Source of the DNA: Candidatus Leucobacter sulfamidivorax
Lineage (GTDB): Bacteria > Actinomycetota > Actinomycetes > Actinomycetales > Microbacteriaceae
DNA length: 64,000 bases
Assembly (NCBI GenBank): GCA_016771945.1
Contig: QZLF01000001.1
Coordinates: forward strand, 763,447 to 827,446
Direction: 5' to 3'
Shown here: piece after piece, positions 39,031 through 48,108 of the stretch
Position numbering within the stretch: the stretch's first letter is position 1
Layout of the letters: each line of letters begins with the position of its first letter
Translations under genes and position numbers: made by a program
The notes under the pieces: generated by a model
What the model was told of the DNA's origin: nothing
The model's database searches: none
The model's input: the letters and a program-made list of their open reading frames with translations, nothing else

Positions 39031-39987
39031 ATGGCCGAACGTCAGGCGGCGCGCACCGTCGCACTCGCGTGGGGCCTCGCGGCCGCACCGCAGCGCGGCC
39101 CGAAGCGGGAGCTGAGCCTCGAGCGCATCGTCGAGGCCGCCATCGCCATCGCCGACGCGGAGGGGCTCGCCGCGGTCACTATGCAGCGCGTCGCGCAGAG
39201 CTTCGACTTCACCACCATGGCGCTCTACCGCTACGTCGCGACCAAGGACGAGCTGCACCAGCTGATGCTCGACGCGGCCTTCGGCGACACGATCCGGCCG
39301 GTGGCCGCCCCGGACTGGCGGGCCGGCCTCGACGGTTTCATCCGGGCGCTGCTGGAGGGCTACCGCTCCCATCCCTGGGCCCTCGACATCCCCCTCGAAG
39401 CCCATGTGCACCTCATGCCGGGGCAGCTGCGGGCCGCCGACAGCGCGCTGCGCGCGATGCGGTCCCTCGAGGTCCCGGCCGAGACGAAGCTGGCCCTGCT
39501 CATCGTCCTCTCCTCCTTCGTGCGGGGCTTCGCCGCGGTCGCGCGCGAGGTGCTCTCCGAGGAGGAGCCGGAGGAGGCCACCCGGGAGCTGCTCCGCGAG
39601 GCCGTGACCCCGGGCGAGTTCCCCGACATCGCGCCGCTCGTGCGCGACGGGCGCTACTTCGGCGAGGCGCCGGACGGGGCGCCCGTCGCCGCGCCCGAAT
39701 CCGCCGGCGACGATGCGGAGATCCTCCTCGACTTCGCGATCGGCGTGCTGCTCGGCGGCGTCGACGCGATGGCGGCGGCCCCGGACGGCGCGGAGGGAGC
39801 GGCATCCCCCTCGGACGGACCGCCGCGCACGCCGCAGGAGGACTACGAGGCGGCGGAGGCCGAGCTGCGGGCCCACATCGAGCTGCGCAAGGCGACGCAG
39901 CGCCGGGTGCGCGAGCTCGAGCGCCGGGAGAACGCGCTGCGGCGGGTCCGGGACAAGGCCAAGGAGATCGCCAAGGCCAGTCGCTGA
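39031..39987 (+). CDS. TetR-family regulator
   Basis: A 318-residue TetR/AcrR regulator, long for the family. The DNA-binding part is LSLERIVEAAIAIADAEG and VTMQRVAQSFDFTTMALYRYVATKDEL; a TetR_C-type ligand domain follows. The last 60 residues form a charged, probably coiled-coil tail (RAHIELRKATQRRVRELERRE). ATG at 39031 has GGGAGGAGG. It probably represses the divergent ABC exporter until a drug-like ligand binds. Confidence 0.9.
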   Translation: MAERQAARTVALAWGLAAAPQRGPKRELSLERIVEAAIAIADAEGLAAVTMQRVAQSFDFTTMALYRYVATKDELHQLMLDAAFGDTIRPVAAPDWRAGLDGFIRALLEGYRSHPWALDIPLEAHVHLMPGQLRAADSALRAMRSLEVPAETKLALLIVLSSFVRGFAAVAREVLSEEEPEEATRELLREAVTPGEFPDIAPLVRDGRYFGEAPDGAPVAAPESAGDDAEILLDFAIGVLLGGVDAMAAAPDGAEGAASPSDGPPRTPQEDYEAAEAELRAHIELRKATQRRVRELERRENALRRVRDKAKEIAKASR

Positions 39988-40001
39988 GGCGCGAGCGGCG
40001 C

Positions 40002-41432
40002 TCAGGCGATCGCGAGCTCGATCTCGCCCGTGGGGACATCGGCGCGCAGCACGCGCAGACGCACCTGCTCGCCCGCCGCGAGTCCGACCGCCGGGCAGTG
40101 CGCGGTGACCGGCGGATCCTGCAGCTGCACCCGCGCCCGGTCGCCCCGCACCTCGAGCACGAAGGCGGGGAAGGCCTCGCCGACGCGGTCGCGCAGCAGC
40201 GCGGCCTCCACCCGATCGAGCGCGGCGGAGGCGAGTCGGCCGGCGCGGGCCGAGGAGGCGCGCATGAGCGCGGGGAGCTCGGGCAGGCTCTCCCGCGCCC
40301 AGCCGGGCACGGCGCGCCCGGCGCAGAGCGCCTCGCAGACGACGAGGCCCCAGCGATCGACCAATCGGCGCAGGGGCGCGGTGACGTGGGCGTACGGCGC
40401 GGCGATGGCCGCCTGCACGGACTGCTCGGGAGGCGCGCCGTCGAAGACCGCGTAGTCGGCGCCGCGGAAGAGGCTCCCCGCGGCCTGCAGCACGGCGGGG
40501 GCCTGAGGCGCGTCCCGCGGCACGGCCCGCAGGTACTCGCCGTAGGGGAGGCCGGCGGGCCACGGCAGGCCGAGCGCGGCGACGCGATCGCGGAAGAACC
40601 GCAGCTCAGGCTCCTCGGGTGCCGGCATGGTGCGCAGCACGCCGATCCCGGCCGCGAGCATCAGCTCGCCCGCGGCCATGCCGACCAGCAGGGAGAGCTG
40701 CGCGTTCCACTCCTCGACGGGCAGCGGGAGCCGGCTCACGATGCGGTACCCGTCCGGCGCGCGCACGATCTCCTCGTCGGGCAGGTTGAGGCTCGCCCCG
40801 CCGCGCAGCCGCTCCTGTTCGAGGCGCAGCCCGCCGAGCTCGGGGAGCAGGGCGAGCGGGCCCTCGGCCGCGCCCGCATCGAGCGCGCGCTGCGCCGAGG
40901 GGTAATCGAGCCGGGCGCGGGAGCGGATCAACGCGCGCTCCACGCGCGGCGCCCCGGCGGCTCCCGCCTCGTCGAGCTCCACCGTCCAGACGTAGGCCGT
41001 GCGATCGACATCGGGGAGCAGCGACGCGCGATCCTCGCTCAGCACGGTGGGATGCAGCGGCACCGCGCCGTCTGGCAGATAGAGCGTCTGGCCCCGAACG
41101 CGGGCCTCGGCGTCGACCAGTCCGCCCGGGCGCACGAAGCCGGGCAGATCGGCGATCGCATAGCGCACCGTGAAGCCCCCGCTGCCGCCACGGCCCCGCC
41201 GCTCCAGGTGGAACGCCTGGTCGAGATCGCGGGATCCCGGCGGGTCGAGGGTCGCGAAGGGGATCTCGCGCAGATCGAGCTCGGCGCCGGGAGCGCTCGC
41301 GCGATCCGCCTCCGCCTCGACGGCGGGAGGGAACGCCGCGGGCACGCCCTCCTCCTCGCGCAGCTCGGCGAGTGCCGCGGTGAGCTGCCCGTGGGGGGAC
41401 TGCGCGGCGAGGTGCGCGCGGCGGATCGGCAT
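40002..41432 (-). CDS. RNB-domain ribonuclease (RNase II/R family)
   Basis: A 476-residue 3'-5' exoribonuclease of the RNB type. The metal site is in the run TLDPPGSRDLDQAFHLE, and YAHVTAPLRRLVDRW is the classical late motif. It is shorter than RNase R or RNase II and lacks an obvious N-terminal cold-shock domain; the C-terminal 70 residues may form an S1-like barrel. TAGGGT 6 nt before the ATG at 41432 points to a leaderless message. Confidence 0.9.
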   Translation of the reverse strand: MPIRRAHLAAQSPHGQLTAALAELREEEGVPAAFPPAVEAEADRASAPGAELDLREIPFATLDPPGSRDLDQAFHLERRGRGGSGGFTVRYAIADLPGFVRPGGLVDAEARVRGQTLYLPDGAVPLHPTVLSEDRASLLPDVDRTAYVWTVELDEAGAAGAPRVERALIRSRARLDYPSAQRALDAGAAEGPLALLPELGGLRLEQERLRGGASLNLPDEEIVRAPDGYRIVSRLPLPVEEWNAQLSLLVGMAAGELMLAAGIGVLRTMPAPEEPELRFFRDRVAALGLPWPAGLPYGEYLRAVPRDAPQAPAVLQAAGSLFRGADYAVFDGAPPEQSVQAAIAAPYAHVTAPLRRLVDRWGLVVCEALCAGRAVPGWARESLPELPALMRASSARAGRLASAALDRVEAALLRDRVGEAFPAFVLEVRGDRARVQLQDPPVTAHCPAVGLAAGEQVRLRVLRADVPTGEIELAIA

Positions 41433-41441
41433 GACCGGACC

Positions 41442-42113
41442 CTATCGGATCGGACCCGGCGCCGGAACCGGTCGGCGTGAGCGAACGTAGGCGTTGGAGG
41501 CGGGCAGCCAGACGAGCACGAGGCCGAGCACGTGCAGCGCGATCAGCGCGAGGCCGGCGTAGTTCGCCCGGAGCGCGTCGAGCGGCACCCACTCGAATCC
41601 CGCGAAGAAGAGCCAGACCGCGAACACCAGGGGCGTCGAGAGCCCGCAGAGCACCGTCCCCGTAATGCGGGCCCAGTTCGCGCCGCGAACCGTCCAGATG
41701 CCGAACACGAGGTAGCAGGTGAGCGAGGCGAGCGCGAGGCAGGCGTAGAGGATGAGCAGGGGAACGAGGATCCAGCCCGCCGCATCGACGACGATGGCCT
41801 CGATGCGGTCGAACTCCGCGAGGTACTGCTCGACCTCGAGCAGCTCCGTCGGGTCGACCGTGTCGGCGAGACCCGCGAGCCGGAACGCCTGCCGCTTCAG
41901 CGAGGCGTACTGGAGCTGCAGCAGCAGCGCGACGAGGGCCGGGCCCAGGGAGAAGACGAAGCCGGCGAGAATCCATGCGATGCCGGCGATCCGCAGCGAC
42001 AGCGGTGGCCGGATCCGCTGCGGGCCCGGCGGCGCGACCGCTGCGGCGGCCTGCTGCACTGCGGCTTGCTGCACTGCGGCCTGCTGCCCGGTGGCCCGCG
42101 GCTCCATGCTCAT
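41442..42113 (-). CDS. Uncharacterised membrane protein with Gln/Ala repeat
   Basis: I do not recognise this 223-residue protein. After a short N-terminal part with VQQAAVQQAAAAV (encoded by a 15-bp tandem repeat) there are four hydrophobic segments (about 44-68, 106-135, 142-165 and 177-200), so it is probably a four-helix membrane protein. The chosen ATG at 42113 has GGGAGAG nearby; ATG at 42107 and 42179 are alternatives. It is divergent from the LOG gene. Confidence 0.65.
   Translation of the reverse strand: MSMEPRATGQQAAVQQAAVQQAAAAVAPPGPQRIRPPLSLRIAGIAWILAGFVFSLGPALVALLLQLQYASLKRQAFRLAGLADTVDPTELLEVEQYLAEFDRIEAIVVDAAGWILVPLLILYACLALASLTCYLVFGIWTVRGANWARITGTVLCGLSTPLVFAVWLFFAGFEWVPLDALRANYAGLALIALHVLGLVLVWLPASNAYVRSRRPVPAPGPIR
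42046..42089. repeat. 15-bp tandem repeat in a membrane-protein gene
   Basis: GCGGCCTGCTGCACT at 42046 is followed by GCGGCTTGCTGCACT at 42061 and a partial third unit to 42089. It keeps frame and encodes the QQAAV repeat of the protein at 41442-42113. Copy number may vary between strains. Confidence 0.6.
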
Positions 42114-42194
42114 GCGCTCTCCCGACGATCCGATTCGGACGCCATCCACCCTATCCAGCGACGGCGCGTCCTCGTGCATCCCTAGACTGGAGAT

Positions 42195-43472
42195 GTGAAA
42201 GCCGATGCGAGCGAAGCCTCACCGAGCACGGATCTGCGGGCGGAGATCGAGGTTCTGCTCGATGCGGCCGGCGTCGACTGGCAGCGGAAGCTCATCACCC
42301 GCATCATCGAGTCGGGGATCGACCTGGGCCTCGACGGCACGAGCCGGCTCGACCTGAAGATCTCGGCGGCTGCGCTCGAGGAGATGCACTCGGCGTTCCG
42401 GCTCTTCGCGCCCTTCGCGGGCACGCCCAAGGCGACGATCTTCGGCTCCGCCCGCACGCAGGCGCACGATCCGCTCTCGCTTCAGGCCGAGCGCGTCTCG
42501 CGCAGCCTGGCCGGGCTCGGCTGGATGGTGGTCACCGGGGCGGGGCCCGGCATCATGGAGGCCGCGGCGATCGGCGCGGGTCCCGAGCACTCGCTGGGCG
42601 TGTCGATACGCCTGCCCTTCGAGGAGCTGCCCCAGCACGCGATCGCCCACAACGACCGCCTGGTCTCCATGAAGTACTTTTTCACCCGCAAGCTCATGCT
42701 GGTGAAGGAGTCGCTCGGCTTCGTCTGCCTGCCCGGCGGCTTCGGCACCATGGACGAGACCTTCGAGCTGCTCACCCTGCAGCAGACGGGCAAGATGGTG
42801 CCCGTGCCCATCGTGTTGCTCGATCGGCCGGGCGGCGACTTCTGGCGCGGTTTCGAACGCTTCGCCACCCAGCACCTCGAGGGCACCGGCATGATCTCGC
42901 CCGGCGATCTCGATCGGGTGCTCGTGACGGACTCCGCCGATGCCGCGGTGGCCGAGATCACGGGCTTCTGGCGCAACTACGACTCGCTGCGCTGGGTACC
43001 CGATCGCGGCGGAAGCGAAGCTTCCGACGCATCGGGTAGCGCGGCCACTGCCGCGGCCTACGGAGCGAAGCGAGAGGTCCCCGATCGCGGCGGCAACGGG
43101 CGCAACGGCGGCACGAGCGGCGCCGGGGGCGCCGGAGGCGACGCGCCGCCGCAGGATCCGGTGGTCGTCGCGGGCGGCGGCACGCAGGATCCGGCGGGGG
43201 ATCAGCTGGTGATGCGGCTGCGATCCGCCCCCACCGACGAGGAGATCGAGTCGCTGAACGAGCGCTTCGGCGATCTGCTGCTCAGCGGCAGGATCGAGCG
43301 CAGCGAGCCGCTCGCGCCCGAACGGGCCGATCGGGACCGCCTCGAACTGCCGAGGATCGTGCTCACGCCCAGGCGGCGCGCGGTGGGGGAGCTCTTCCGC
43401 ATCATCCGCGCGCTGAACGAGCTGCCGAGCGCCCCGGCGCTGGCGACCGCGCCGCCCGAACCGCGGGACTGA
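42195..43472 (+). CDS. LOG-family (TIGR00730-like) nucleotide-binding protein
   Basis: A 425-residue Rossmann-fold protein of the LOG/lysine-decarboxylase-like family: GSARTQAHDP, VTGAGPGIMEAA and CLPGGFGTMDETFELLTLQQTGK. Members cleave nucleoside monophosphates such as cytokinin ribotides. It has a long C-terminal extension: residues about 268-335 are low-complexity (EVPDRGG and GGAGG stretches) and are partly encoded by a REP-like palindrome, after which a conserved-looking domain resumes. GTG at 42195 lies 6 nt after TAGACT, so the message is probably leaderless. Confidence 0.85.
   Translation: MKADASEASPSTDLRAEIEVLLDAAGVDWQRKLITRIIESGIDLGLDGTSRLDLKISAAALEEMHSAFRLFAPFAGTPKATIFGSARTQAHDPLSLQAERVSRSLAGLGWMVVTGAGPGIMEAAAIGAGPEHSLGVSIRLPFEELPQHAIAHNDRLVSMKYFFTRKLMLVKESLGFVCLPGGFGTMDETFELLTLQQTGKMVPVPIVLLDRPGGDFWRGFERFATQHLEGTGMISPGDLDRVLVTDSADAAVAEITGFWRNYDSLRWVPDRGGSEASDASGSAATAAAYGAKREVPDRGGNGRNGGTSGAGGAGGDAPPQDPVVVAGGGTQDPAGDQLVMRLRSAPTDEEIESLNERFGDLLLSGRIERSEPLAPERADRDRLELPRIVLTPRRRAVGELFRIIRALNELPSAPALATAPPEPRD
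42997..43038. repeat. REP-like palindrome inside the LOG-family gene
   Basis: TACCCGAT (42997-43004) and ATCGGGTA (43031-43038) enclose an inner hairpin GGAAGC/GCTTCC, making a 42-bp stem-loop. The frame passes through it as VPDRGGSEASDASGS. The string CCCGATCGCGGCGG appears again at about 43080. It looks like an in-frame repeat insertion in a linker. Confidence 0.6.
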
Positions 43473-43475
43473 GCG

Positions 43476-43916
43476 CTAGCCGGAGACCTTCGCCACGCAG
43501 GCCGCGACGCGGCGCTCGCGGGTCTCGGGCTTCTTCGCCTCGAGGACCGCCCGCACGTGCTCCTTGCGATGCGACGGTGCCAGCGCGTCGAAGGCCTCGC
43601 GCACCCCGGGCACCGCCGCGAGGGCCGCGGCGAGATCGTCGGGAACCTCGATCTCGCGGGGCGCGTCGTCGAGCTCGATGAGGGCCTCGACCTCGTCGCC
43701 GATCTCGACCCCGAGCTCGGCGCGCGCCGCCTTCGACAAGCCGATGAGGTTCTGCCCGCCCATGACGGCGAGGCGCAGGCGCGCAGAGCGCCCGCCGATC
43801 GTGACGCGCACCGCGGCGCGCTTGCCGCCGCCGAGCTCGTCCACCTGGGCGTCGGTCAGCTCGATGGCGGTCGCCGGACCGCTCGGCTCGAGTACGGTTC
43901 GAATGGTCAGCGCCAT
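43476..43916 (-). CDS. YdeI/OmpD-associated-family protein with DUF1905-like domain
   Basis: A 146-residue protein with an N-terminal DUF1905-like beta domain (TAIELTDAQVDELGG) and a C-terminal YdeI/OmpD-associated segment (PGVREAFDALAPSHRKEHV, then EAKKPETRERR). Function unknown in general; such proteins are often small cytosolic accessory proteins. ATG at 43916 follows GGGAGACCCC. An 18-bp tandem repeat lies just upstream. It runs with the UvrA-like gene, 59 bp behind it. Confidence 0.78.
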   Translation of the reverse strand: MALTIRTVLEPSGPATAIELTDAQVDELGGGKRAAVRVTIGGRSARLRLAVMGGQNLIGLSKAARAELGVEIGDEVEALIELDDAPREIEVPDDLAAALAAVPGVREAFDALAPSHRKEHVRAVLEAKKPETRERRVAACVAKVSG

Positions 43917-43935
43917 GGGGTCTCCCTCGTCTGCA

Positions 43936-43971
43936 TCACCTGCTTCGCCTGCGTCACCTGCTTCGCCTGCG
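43936..43971. repeat. 18-bp perfect tandem repeat
   Basis: TCACCTGCTTCGCCTGCG occurs twice in direct succession (43936-43953 and 43954-43971) between the UvrA-like gene and the YdeI-like gene. It probably arose by slippage. No function is evident. Confidence 0.7.
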
Positions 43972-43975
43972 GGGC

Positions 43976-46348
43976 TCAGGCCCCGACGTACTCGGCCAGA
44001 TGCTCGCCCGTGAGCGTCGATCGTGCCGCGACGAGCTCCGCGGGCGTTCCCTCGAAGACTACCCGGCCGCCCTCGTGGCCCGCACCCGGTCCGATGTCGA
44101 TGATGCGGTCGGCGTGGGCCATGACCGCCTGGTGGTGCTCGATCACGATGACGCTCTTGCCCGAGTCGACGATGCGGTCGAGCACGCCGAGCAGCTGCTC
44201 GACGTCGGCGAGGTGCAGGCCCGTGGTCGGCTCGTCGAGCACGTACACGCCGCCCTCCTCGGACATGGCGATCGCGAGCTTCACCCGCTGGCGCTCGCCG
44301 CCCGAGAGCGTCGAGAGCGGCTGCCCGAGCGTGAGGTACCCCACGCCCACGTCGACGAGGCGGTCCAGGATCTTCGCCGCCTTGGGCACCTTCGCCTCGG
44401 GCTGCTCGCCGCCCGAGAGGAACTCGCGCGCGTCCTCGATCGAGAGCTCCAGCACCTCGGCGATGTTCTTGCCGCCGAGCCGGTACTCGAGCACCTCGGC
44501 CTGGTAGCGGCGGCCCTCGCACTCGTCGCAGGGCGTCGAGACCCCGGCCATCATCACGAGGTCGGTGTAGATGACGCCCGCGCCCTTGCAGGCCTGGCAG
44601 GCTCCCTCGGAGTTCGCGCTGAAGAGGGCCGGCTTCACTCCGTTCGCCTTCGCGAACGCCGTGCGCACGGGGTCGAGGATGCCGGTGTAGGTCGCGGGGT
44701 TCGAACGGCGGGAGCCCTTGATCGCCGACTGGTCGACGGTGACGACGCCCTCGCGCCCCGACACCGAGCCGTGGATCAGCGAGCTCTTGCCGCTGCCCGC
44801 GACCCCCGTCACGACGGTGAGCACGCCGAGCGGCACGTCGACGTCGACGCCCTGCAGGTTGTGGGTGCTCGCGCCGCGCACCTCGATCGCGCCCGCCGGC
44901 TGCCGCACCGCCTCCTTCAGCCGGGCCCGGTCGTCGAGGTGCCGTCCGGTGACCGTGCCGCTCGCGCGCAGCCCCTCGAGCTCGCCCTCGAAGCAGATCT
45001 CGCCGCCGTGCGATCCCGCACCCGGGCCGAGGTCGATGACGCGGTCGGCGATCGCGATCATCTCGGGCTTGTGCTCGACCACGAGCACGGTGTTGCCCTT
45101 GTCCCGCAGCTGCAGCAGCAGGCGGTTCATGCGCTGGATGTCGTGCGGATGCAGCCCGATCGACGGCTCGTCGAAGACGTAGGTCACGTCGGTGAGGCTC
45201 GACCCCAGGTGCCGGATCATCTTCGTGCGCTGCGACTCGCCGCCCGACAGGGTGCCCGCCGGCCGGTCGAGCGAGAGGTAGCCGAGGCCGATCTCGACGA
45301 AGGAGTCGAGGGTCTCGCGCAGGTTCTCGAGCAGCGGGGCCACCGAGGGCTCGTCGAGCTCGCGGACCCACTCGGCGAGATCGCTGATCTGCATGGCGCA
45401 CGCGTCGGCGATGCTGATCCCCTCGATCTTCGACGAGCGCGCGAGCTCCGTGAGGCGGGTGCCCTCGCAGTCGGGGCAGGTGTGGAAGGCGATCGCCCGG
45501 TCCACGAAGGCGCGGATGTGGGGCTGCATCGCCTCCCGGTCCTTCGACAGCATCGACTTCTGGATGCGCGGGATCAGCCCCTCGTAGGTGACGTTGATGC
45601 CTTCGGCCTTCACCTTCGTCGGCTCCTTGTAGAGCAGGTCGTCGAGCTCCTCCGCGGTGAAATCGCGGATCGGCTTGTCCATCGGCACGACGGCTCCGAA
45701 CACGCGCCCGTACCAGCCGTCCATGCTGAAACCCGGAACCATGAGCGCGCCCTCGTTCAGGGTCTTCGAGTCGTCGTAGAGGGCGGTGAGGTCGAAGTCG
45801 CTCACCTGGCCCCGCCCCTCGCAGCGCGGGCACATGCCGCCGACGACCTTGAACTCCCGTCGCTCCTTGACCGTCTTGCCGCCCTTCTCCGCGGTGAGCA
45901 TGCCGACGCCCGACGCGGAGGCCACGTTGAACGAGAACGCCTTCGCGGGCCCGATGTGCGGCTGCCCCAGGCGGCTGAAGAGGATGCGCAGCATCGCGTT
46001 CGCGTCGGTGGCGGTGCCGACGGTGGAGCGCGGATCCGCCCCCATGCGCTGCTGGTCGACGATGATCGCGGTCGTGATGCCGTCGAGCACGTCGACGTCG
46101 GGCCGCGCGAGGTTCGGCATGAAGCCCTGCACGAAGGTCGAATAGGTCTCGTTGATGAGGCGCTGCGACTCGGCGGCGATCGTGGCGAAGACGAGCGAGC
46201 TCTTGCCCGAGCCGGACACGCCGGTGAAGACGGTGAGGCGTCGCTTCGGGATCTCGATGCTCACGTCCTTGAGGTTGTTCTCGCGCGCGCCGTGCACGCG
46301 GATGAGGTCGTGGGAGTCGGCGGGGTGGGCGGTGCTGGTTGCAGGCAT
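43976..46348 (-). CDS. UvrA-like ABC ATPase (short UvrA paralogue, DrrC type)
   Basis: A 790-residue UvrA paralogue, about 150 residues shorter than true UvrA. It has GVSGSGKSS and GVAGSGKSS Walker A motifs, zinc-finger cysteine pairs (CPRCEGRGQ, CPDCEGTRL, CQACKGAG, CDECEGRR), two signatures (LSGGESQR and LSGGERQR) and Walker B segments. Paralogues of this kind are linked to drug resistance rather than core excision repair. TACGCT lies 6 nt before ATG 46348, consistent with a leaderless message. Confidence 0.92.
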   Translation of the reverse strand: MPATSTAHPADSHDLIRVHGARENNLKDVSIEIPKRRLTVFTGVSGSGKSSLVFATIAAESQRLINETYSTFVQGFMPNLARPDVDVLDGITTAIIVDQQRMGADPRSTVGTATDANAMLRILFSRLGQPHIGPAKAFSFNVASASGVGMLTAEKGGKTVKERREFKVVGGMCPRCEGRGQVSDFDLTALYDDSKTLNEGALMVPGFSMDGWYGRVFGAVVPMDKPIRDFTAEELDDLLYKEPTKVKAEGINVTYEGLIPRIQKSMLSKDREAMQPHIRAFVDRAIAFHTCPDCEGTRLTELARSSKIEGISIADACAMQISDLAEWVRELDEPSVAPLLENLRETLDSFVEIGLGYLSLDRPAGTLSGGESQRTKMIRHLGSSLTDVTYVFDEPSIGLHPHDIQRMNRLLLQLRDKGNTVLVVEHKPEMIAIADRVIDLGPGAGSHGGEICFEGELEGLRASGTVTGRHLDDRARLKEAVRQPAGAIEVRGASTHNLQGVDVDVPLGVLTVVTGVAGSGKSSLIHGSVSGREGVVTVDQSAIKGSRRSNPATYTGILDPVRTAFAKANGVKPALFSANSEGACQACKGAGVIYTDLVMMAGVSTPCDECEGRRYQAEVLEYRLGGKNIAEVLELSIEDAREFLSGGEQPEAKVPKAAKILDRLVDVGVGYLTLGQPLSTLSGGERQRVKLAIAMSEEGGVYVLDEPTTGLHLADVEQLLGVLDRIVDSGKSVIVIEHHQAVMAHADRIIDIGPGAGHEGGRVVFEGTPAELVAARSTLTGEHLAEYVGA

Positions 46349-46434
46349 GCGGAAAGCGTACCGCCGGCCTCCGACGCGCGGCTTCTTCGATCCTGATCGT
46401 CTTCCGGCTGCGCGCCCGCCGCTAGCCTGGATCC

Positions 46435-47283
46435 GTGGAGTTCGAACGGCGGGAGAGGATCGGCGTGAAGCCGTGGCCGCTCGTCGCGGCCCTGCTCACC
46501 GTGCTCGCCGCCCCCGCGTTCTTCGTGTTCGAGAGCCTGCCGGCGGGCATCGCGCTGCTCGCGCTCGGCCTCGTCGCCGCGTGGCTCGCGGATCGGCCGG
46601 AAGGCGGGCTGTCGGCGCGGCCGTCGCTGCTGCGGGATCTCTCCCTCATCGCGATCGGCCTCGCGATCGTGAGGCTGATCCCGCTGGCCGCCGAGCTCGA
46701 CGACTGGGCGATGGTGCGCTTCGCGCTCGCGCTCGGAGGGGCGGTCGCGGTGCCGTACCTGATCTCGCGCTTCGTCTACCGGGATCGCGCGACGGGGTTC
46801 CCGTGGCGCGGGGGTCTGCCGTGGCGGGCGCTGCACTGGAGCTGGCTCGCCGGCGTGCTGGTGCTCGGCTGGCTGATCCTGCCCTTCTACTTCATATCGT
46901 CCGGGGTGTACGAGAACTGGCCCGTGGTGGACAGCCCGGAGCTCATCGCGCGGCTCTTCGTCGGCGTCGGCGCGGTCGGCATCTGGGACGAGCTCTTCTT
47001 CATCTGCACCGTCTTCGCGGTGCTGCTGCGGCACTTCCCCGCCTGGCTCGCGAACCTCATGCAGGCGGTCGTGTTCGTTTCGTTCCTCTGGGAGCTCGGC
47101 TATCGCGCTTGGGGGCCGCTACTCACGATCCCCTTCGCCCTCGTGCAGGGCGTCATCTTTCTCCGCACGAGGTCCCTCGGCTACGTCGTGACCGTGCACC
47201 TGCTCTTCGACGCGGTGGTGTTCGCGGTGCTGGTGCACGCGCACAACCCCGCGCTGTTCGACATCTTCCCGACGGCGCCGTGA
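46435..47283 (+). CDS. CPBP-family intramembrane protein (CAAX-protease-like)
   Basis: A 282-residue membrane protein with about eight hydrophobic segments. WDELFFICTVF and HLLFDAVVF take the places of the EExxxR and HxxxN/D motifs of CPBP/CAAX proteases; the first motif is degenerate (DE instead of EE, no Arg), so proteolysis is uncertain. GTG at 46435 follows TAGCCT by 6 nt (leaderless). It is divergent from the UvrA-like gene and convergent with mhuD. Confidence 0.72.
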   Translation: MEFERRERIGVKPWPLVAALLTVLAAPAFFVFESLPAGIALLALGLVAAWLADRPEGGLSARPSLLRDLSLIAIGLAIVRLIPLAAELDDWAMVRFALALGGAVAVPYLISRFVYRDRATGFPWRGGLPWRALHWSWLAGVLVLGWLILPFYFISSGVYENWPVVDSPELIARLFVGVGAVGIWDELFFICTVFAVLLRHFPAWLANLMQAVVFVSFLWELGYRAWGPLLTIPFALVQGVIFLRTRSLGYVVTVHLLFDAVVFAVLVHAHNPALFDIFPTAP

Positions 47284-47293
47284 GGCGGTCCGG

Positions 47294-47596
47294 TCAGAGC
47301 TCGACCACCTCGAACTCGAGCAGCGTCGCCCCGGTCGCCACGGGCTTCCGCGCCTCGCCCGCGTCGCCCGCGTGGGCCTCCTGGGCGCGGCCGTCGCGCC
47401 ATGCGGCGAAGTCCTCCTCGCTCGCCCAGGTCGTGACCACGAAGTAGCGATCCTCGCCGGCGGTGGGGCGCAGCAGCTGGAAGCCCTCGAAGCCCGGCGC
47501 CCGATCCACCGCGTGCTTGCGCGCCGCGAAACGGGCCTCGAGCTCCGGACCGGCCCCTTCGGGCACCGAGAGGGCGTTGACCTTCACGACGGACAC
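47294..47596 (-). CDS. mhuD: Heme-degrading monooxygenase, MhuD type
   Basis: A 100-residue antibiotic-biosynthesis-monooxygenase-fold protein matching mycobacterial MhuD by eye along its length (VVKVNAL, AGPELEARFAARKHAV, PGFEGFQLLRP, RYFVVTTW, PVATGATLLEFEVV). The catalytic residues fall at the same numbers: N7, W66 and H75. It opens heme and frees iron in the cytosol. GTG at 47596 has AAGGAG 5 nt upstream; a longer frame exists but is not supported. Confidence 0.93.
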   Translation of the reverse strand: MSVVKVNALSVPEGAGPELEARFAARKHAVDRAPGFEGFQLLRPTAGEDRYFVVTTWASEEDFAAWRDGRAQEAHAGDAGEARKPVATGATLLEFEVVEL

Positions 47597-47661
47597 GGGG
47601 TCTCCTTCATCCGATGAACGGTGCATCCATCGTAACCCGGCCCGCCGCGCTGCGAGGCGGC

Positions 47662-48099
47662 TCAGCCGAGCAGGGTCGCGAGCCGGCGCAGCGCGAAGTC
47701 GTAGCCCTGCATGCCCGCGCCGGCGATCACGACGGAGGCGATCGGGGAGATGTAGGAGTGCCGGCGGAACTCCTCGCGCGCGTGCACGTTGCTGAGGTGC
47801 ACCTCGGCGACCGGCAGCGAGACCCCCGACAGCGCGTCGCGCAGGGCGATCGAGGTGTGGGTGAAGGCGCCCGGGTTGATCACGACGGCCTCGCAGTCGC
47901 CTCGGGCCTCGTGGATCGCGTCGATGAGCACGCCCTCGTGATTCGACTGCACCGCGCGCAGCTCGAAGCCGAGCTCGGCGGCGGTCGCGGTCGCGAGCTC
48001 GATCACGTCCTCGAGCGTGTCGCTGCCGTAGATCTCCGGCTCGCGCGTGCCGAGCAGGTTGAGGTTCGGGCCGTTCACCAGCAGGATGCGTCGGGTCAT
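47662..48099 (-). CDS. aroQ: 3-dehydroquinate dehydratase, type II
   Basis: A 145-residue type II dehydroquinase of the shikimate pathway. The start [20 protein letters not shown] carries the catalytic tyrosine and arginine region; [11 protein letters not shown] and [14 protein letters not shown] complete the active site. ATG at 48099 is preceded by TAGCAT with a 6-nt gap, favouring this start (leaderless) over GTG at 48105. The following membrane gene is upstream on the same strand. Confidence 0.96.
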   Translation of the reverse strand: MTRRILLVNGPNLNLLGTREPEIYGSDTLEDVIELATATAAELGFELRAVQSNHEGVLIDAIHEARGDCEAVVINPGAFTHTSIALRDALSGVSLPVAEVHLSNVHAREEFRRHSYISPIASVVIAGAGMQGYDFALRRLATLLG

Positions 48100-48108
48100 G
48101 CCCACATG

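Noticed and set aside
44000-46396. A plus-strand open frame of about 800 codons over the UvrA-like gene
   Set aside because: Antisense shadow; the minus-strand product has all ABC and zinc-finger motifs.
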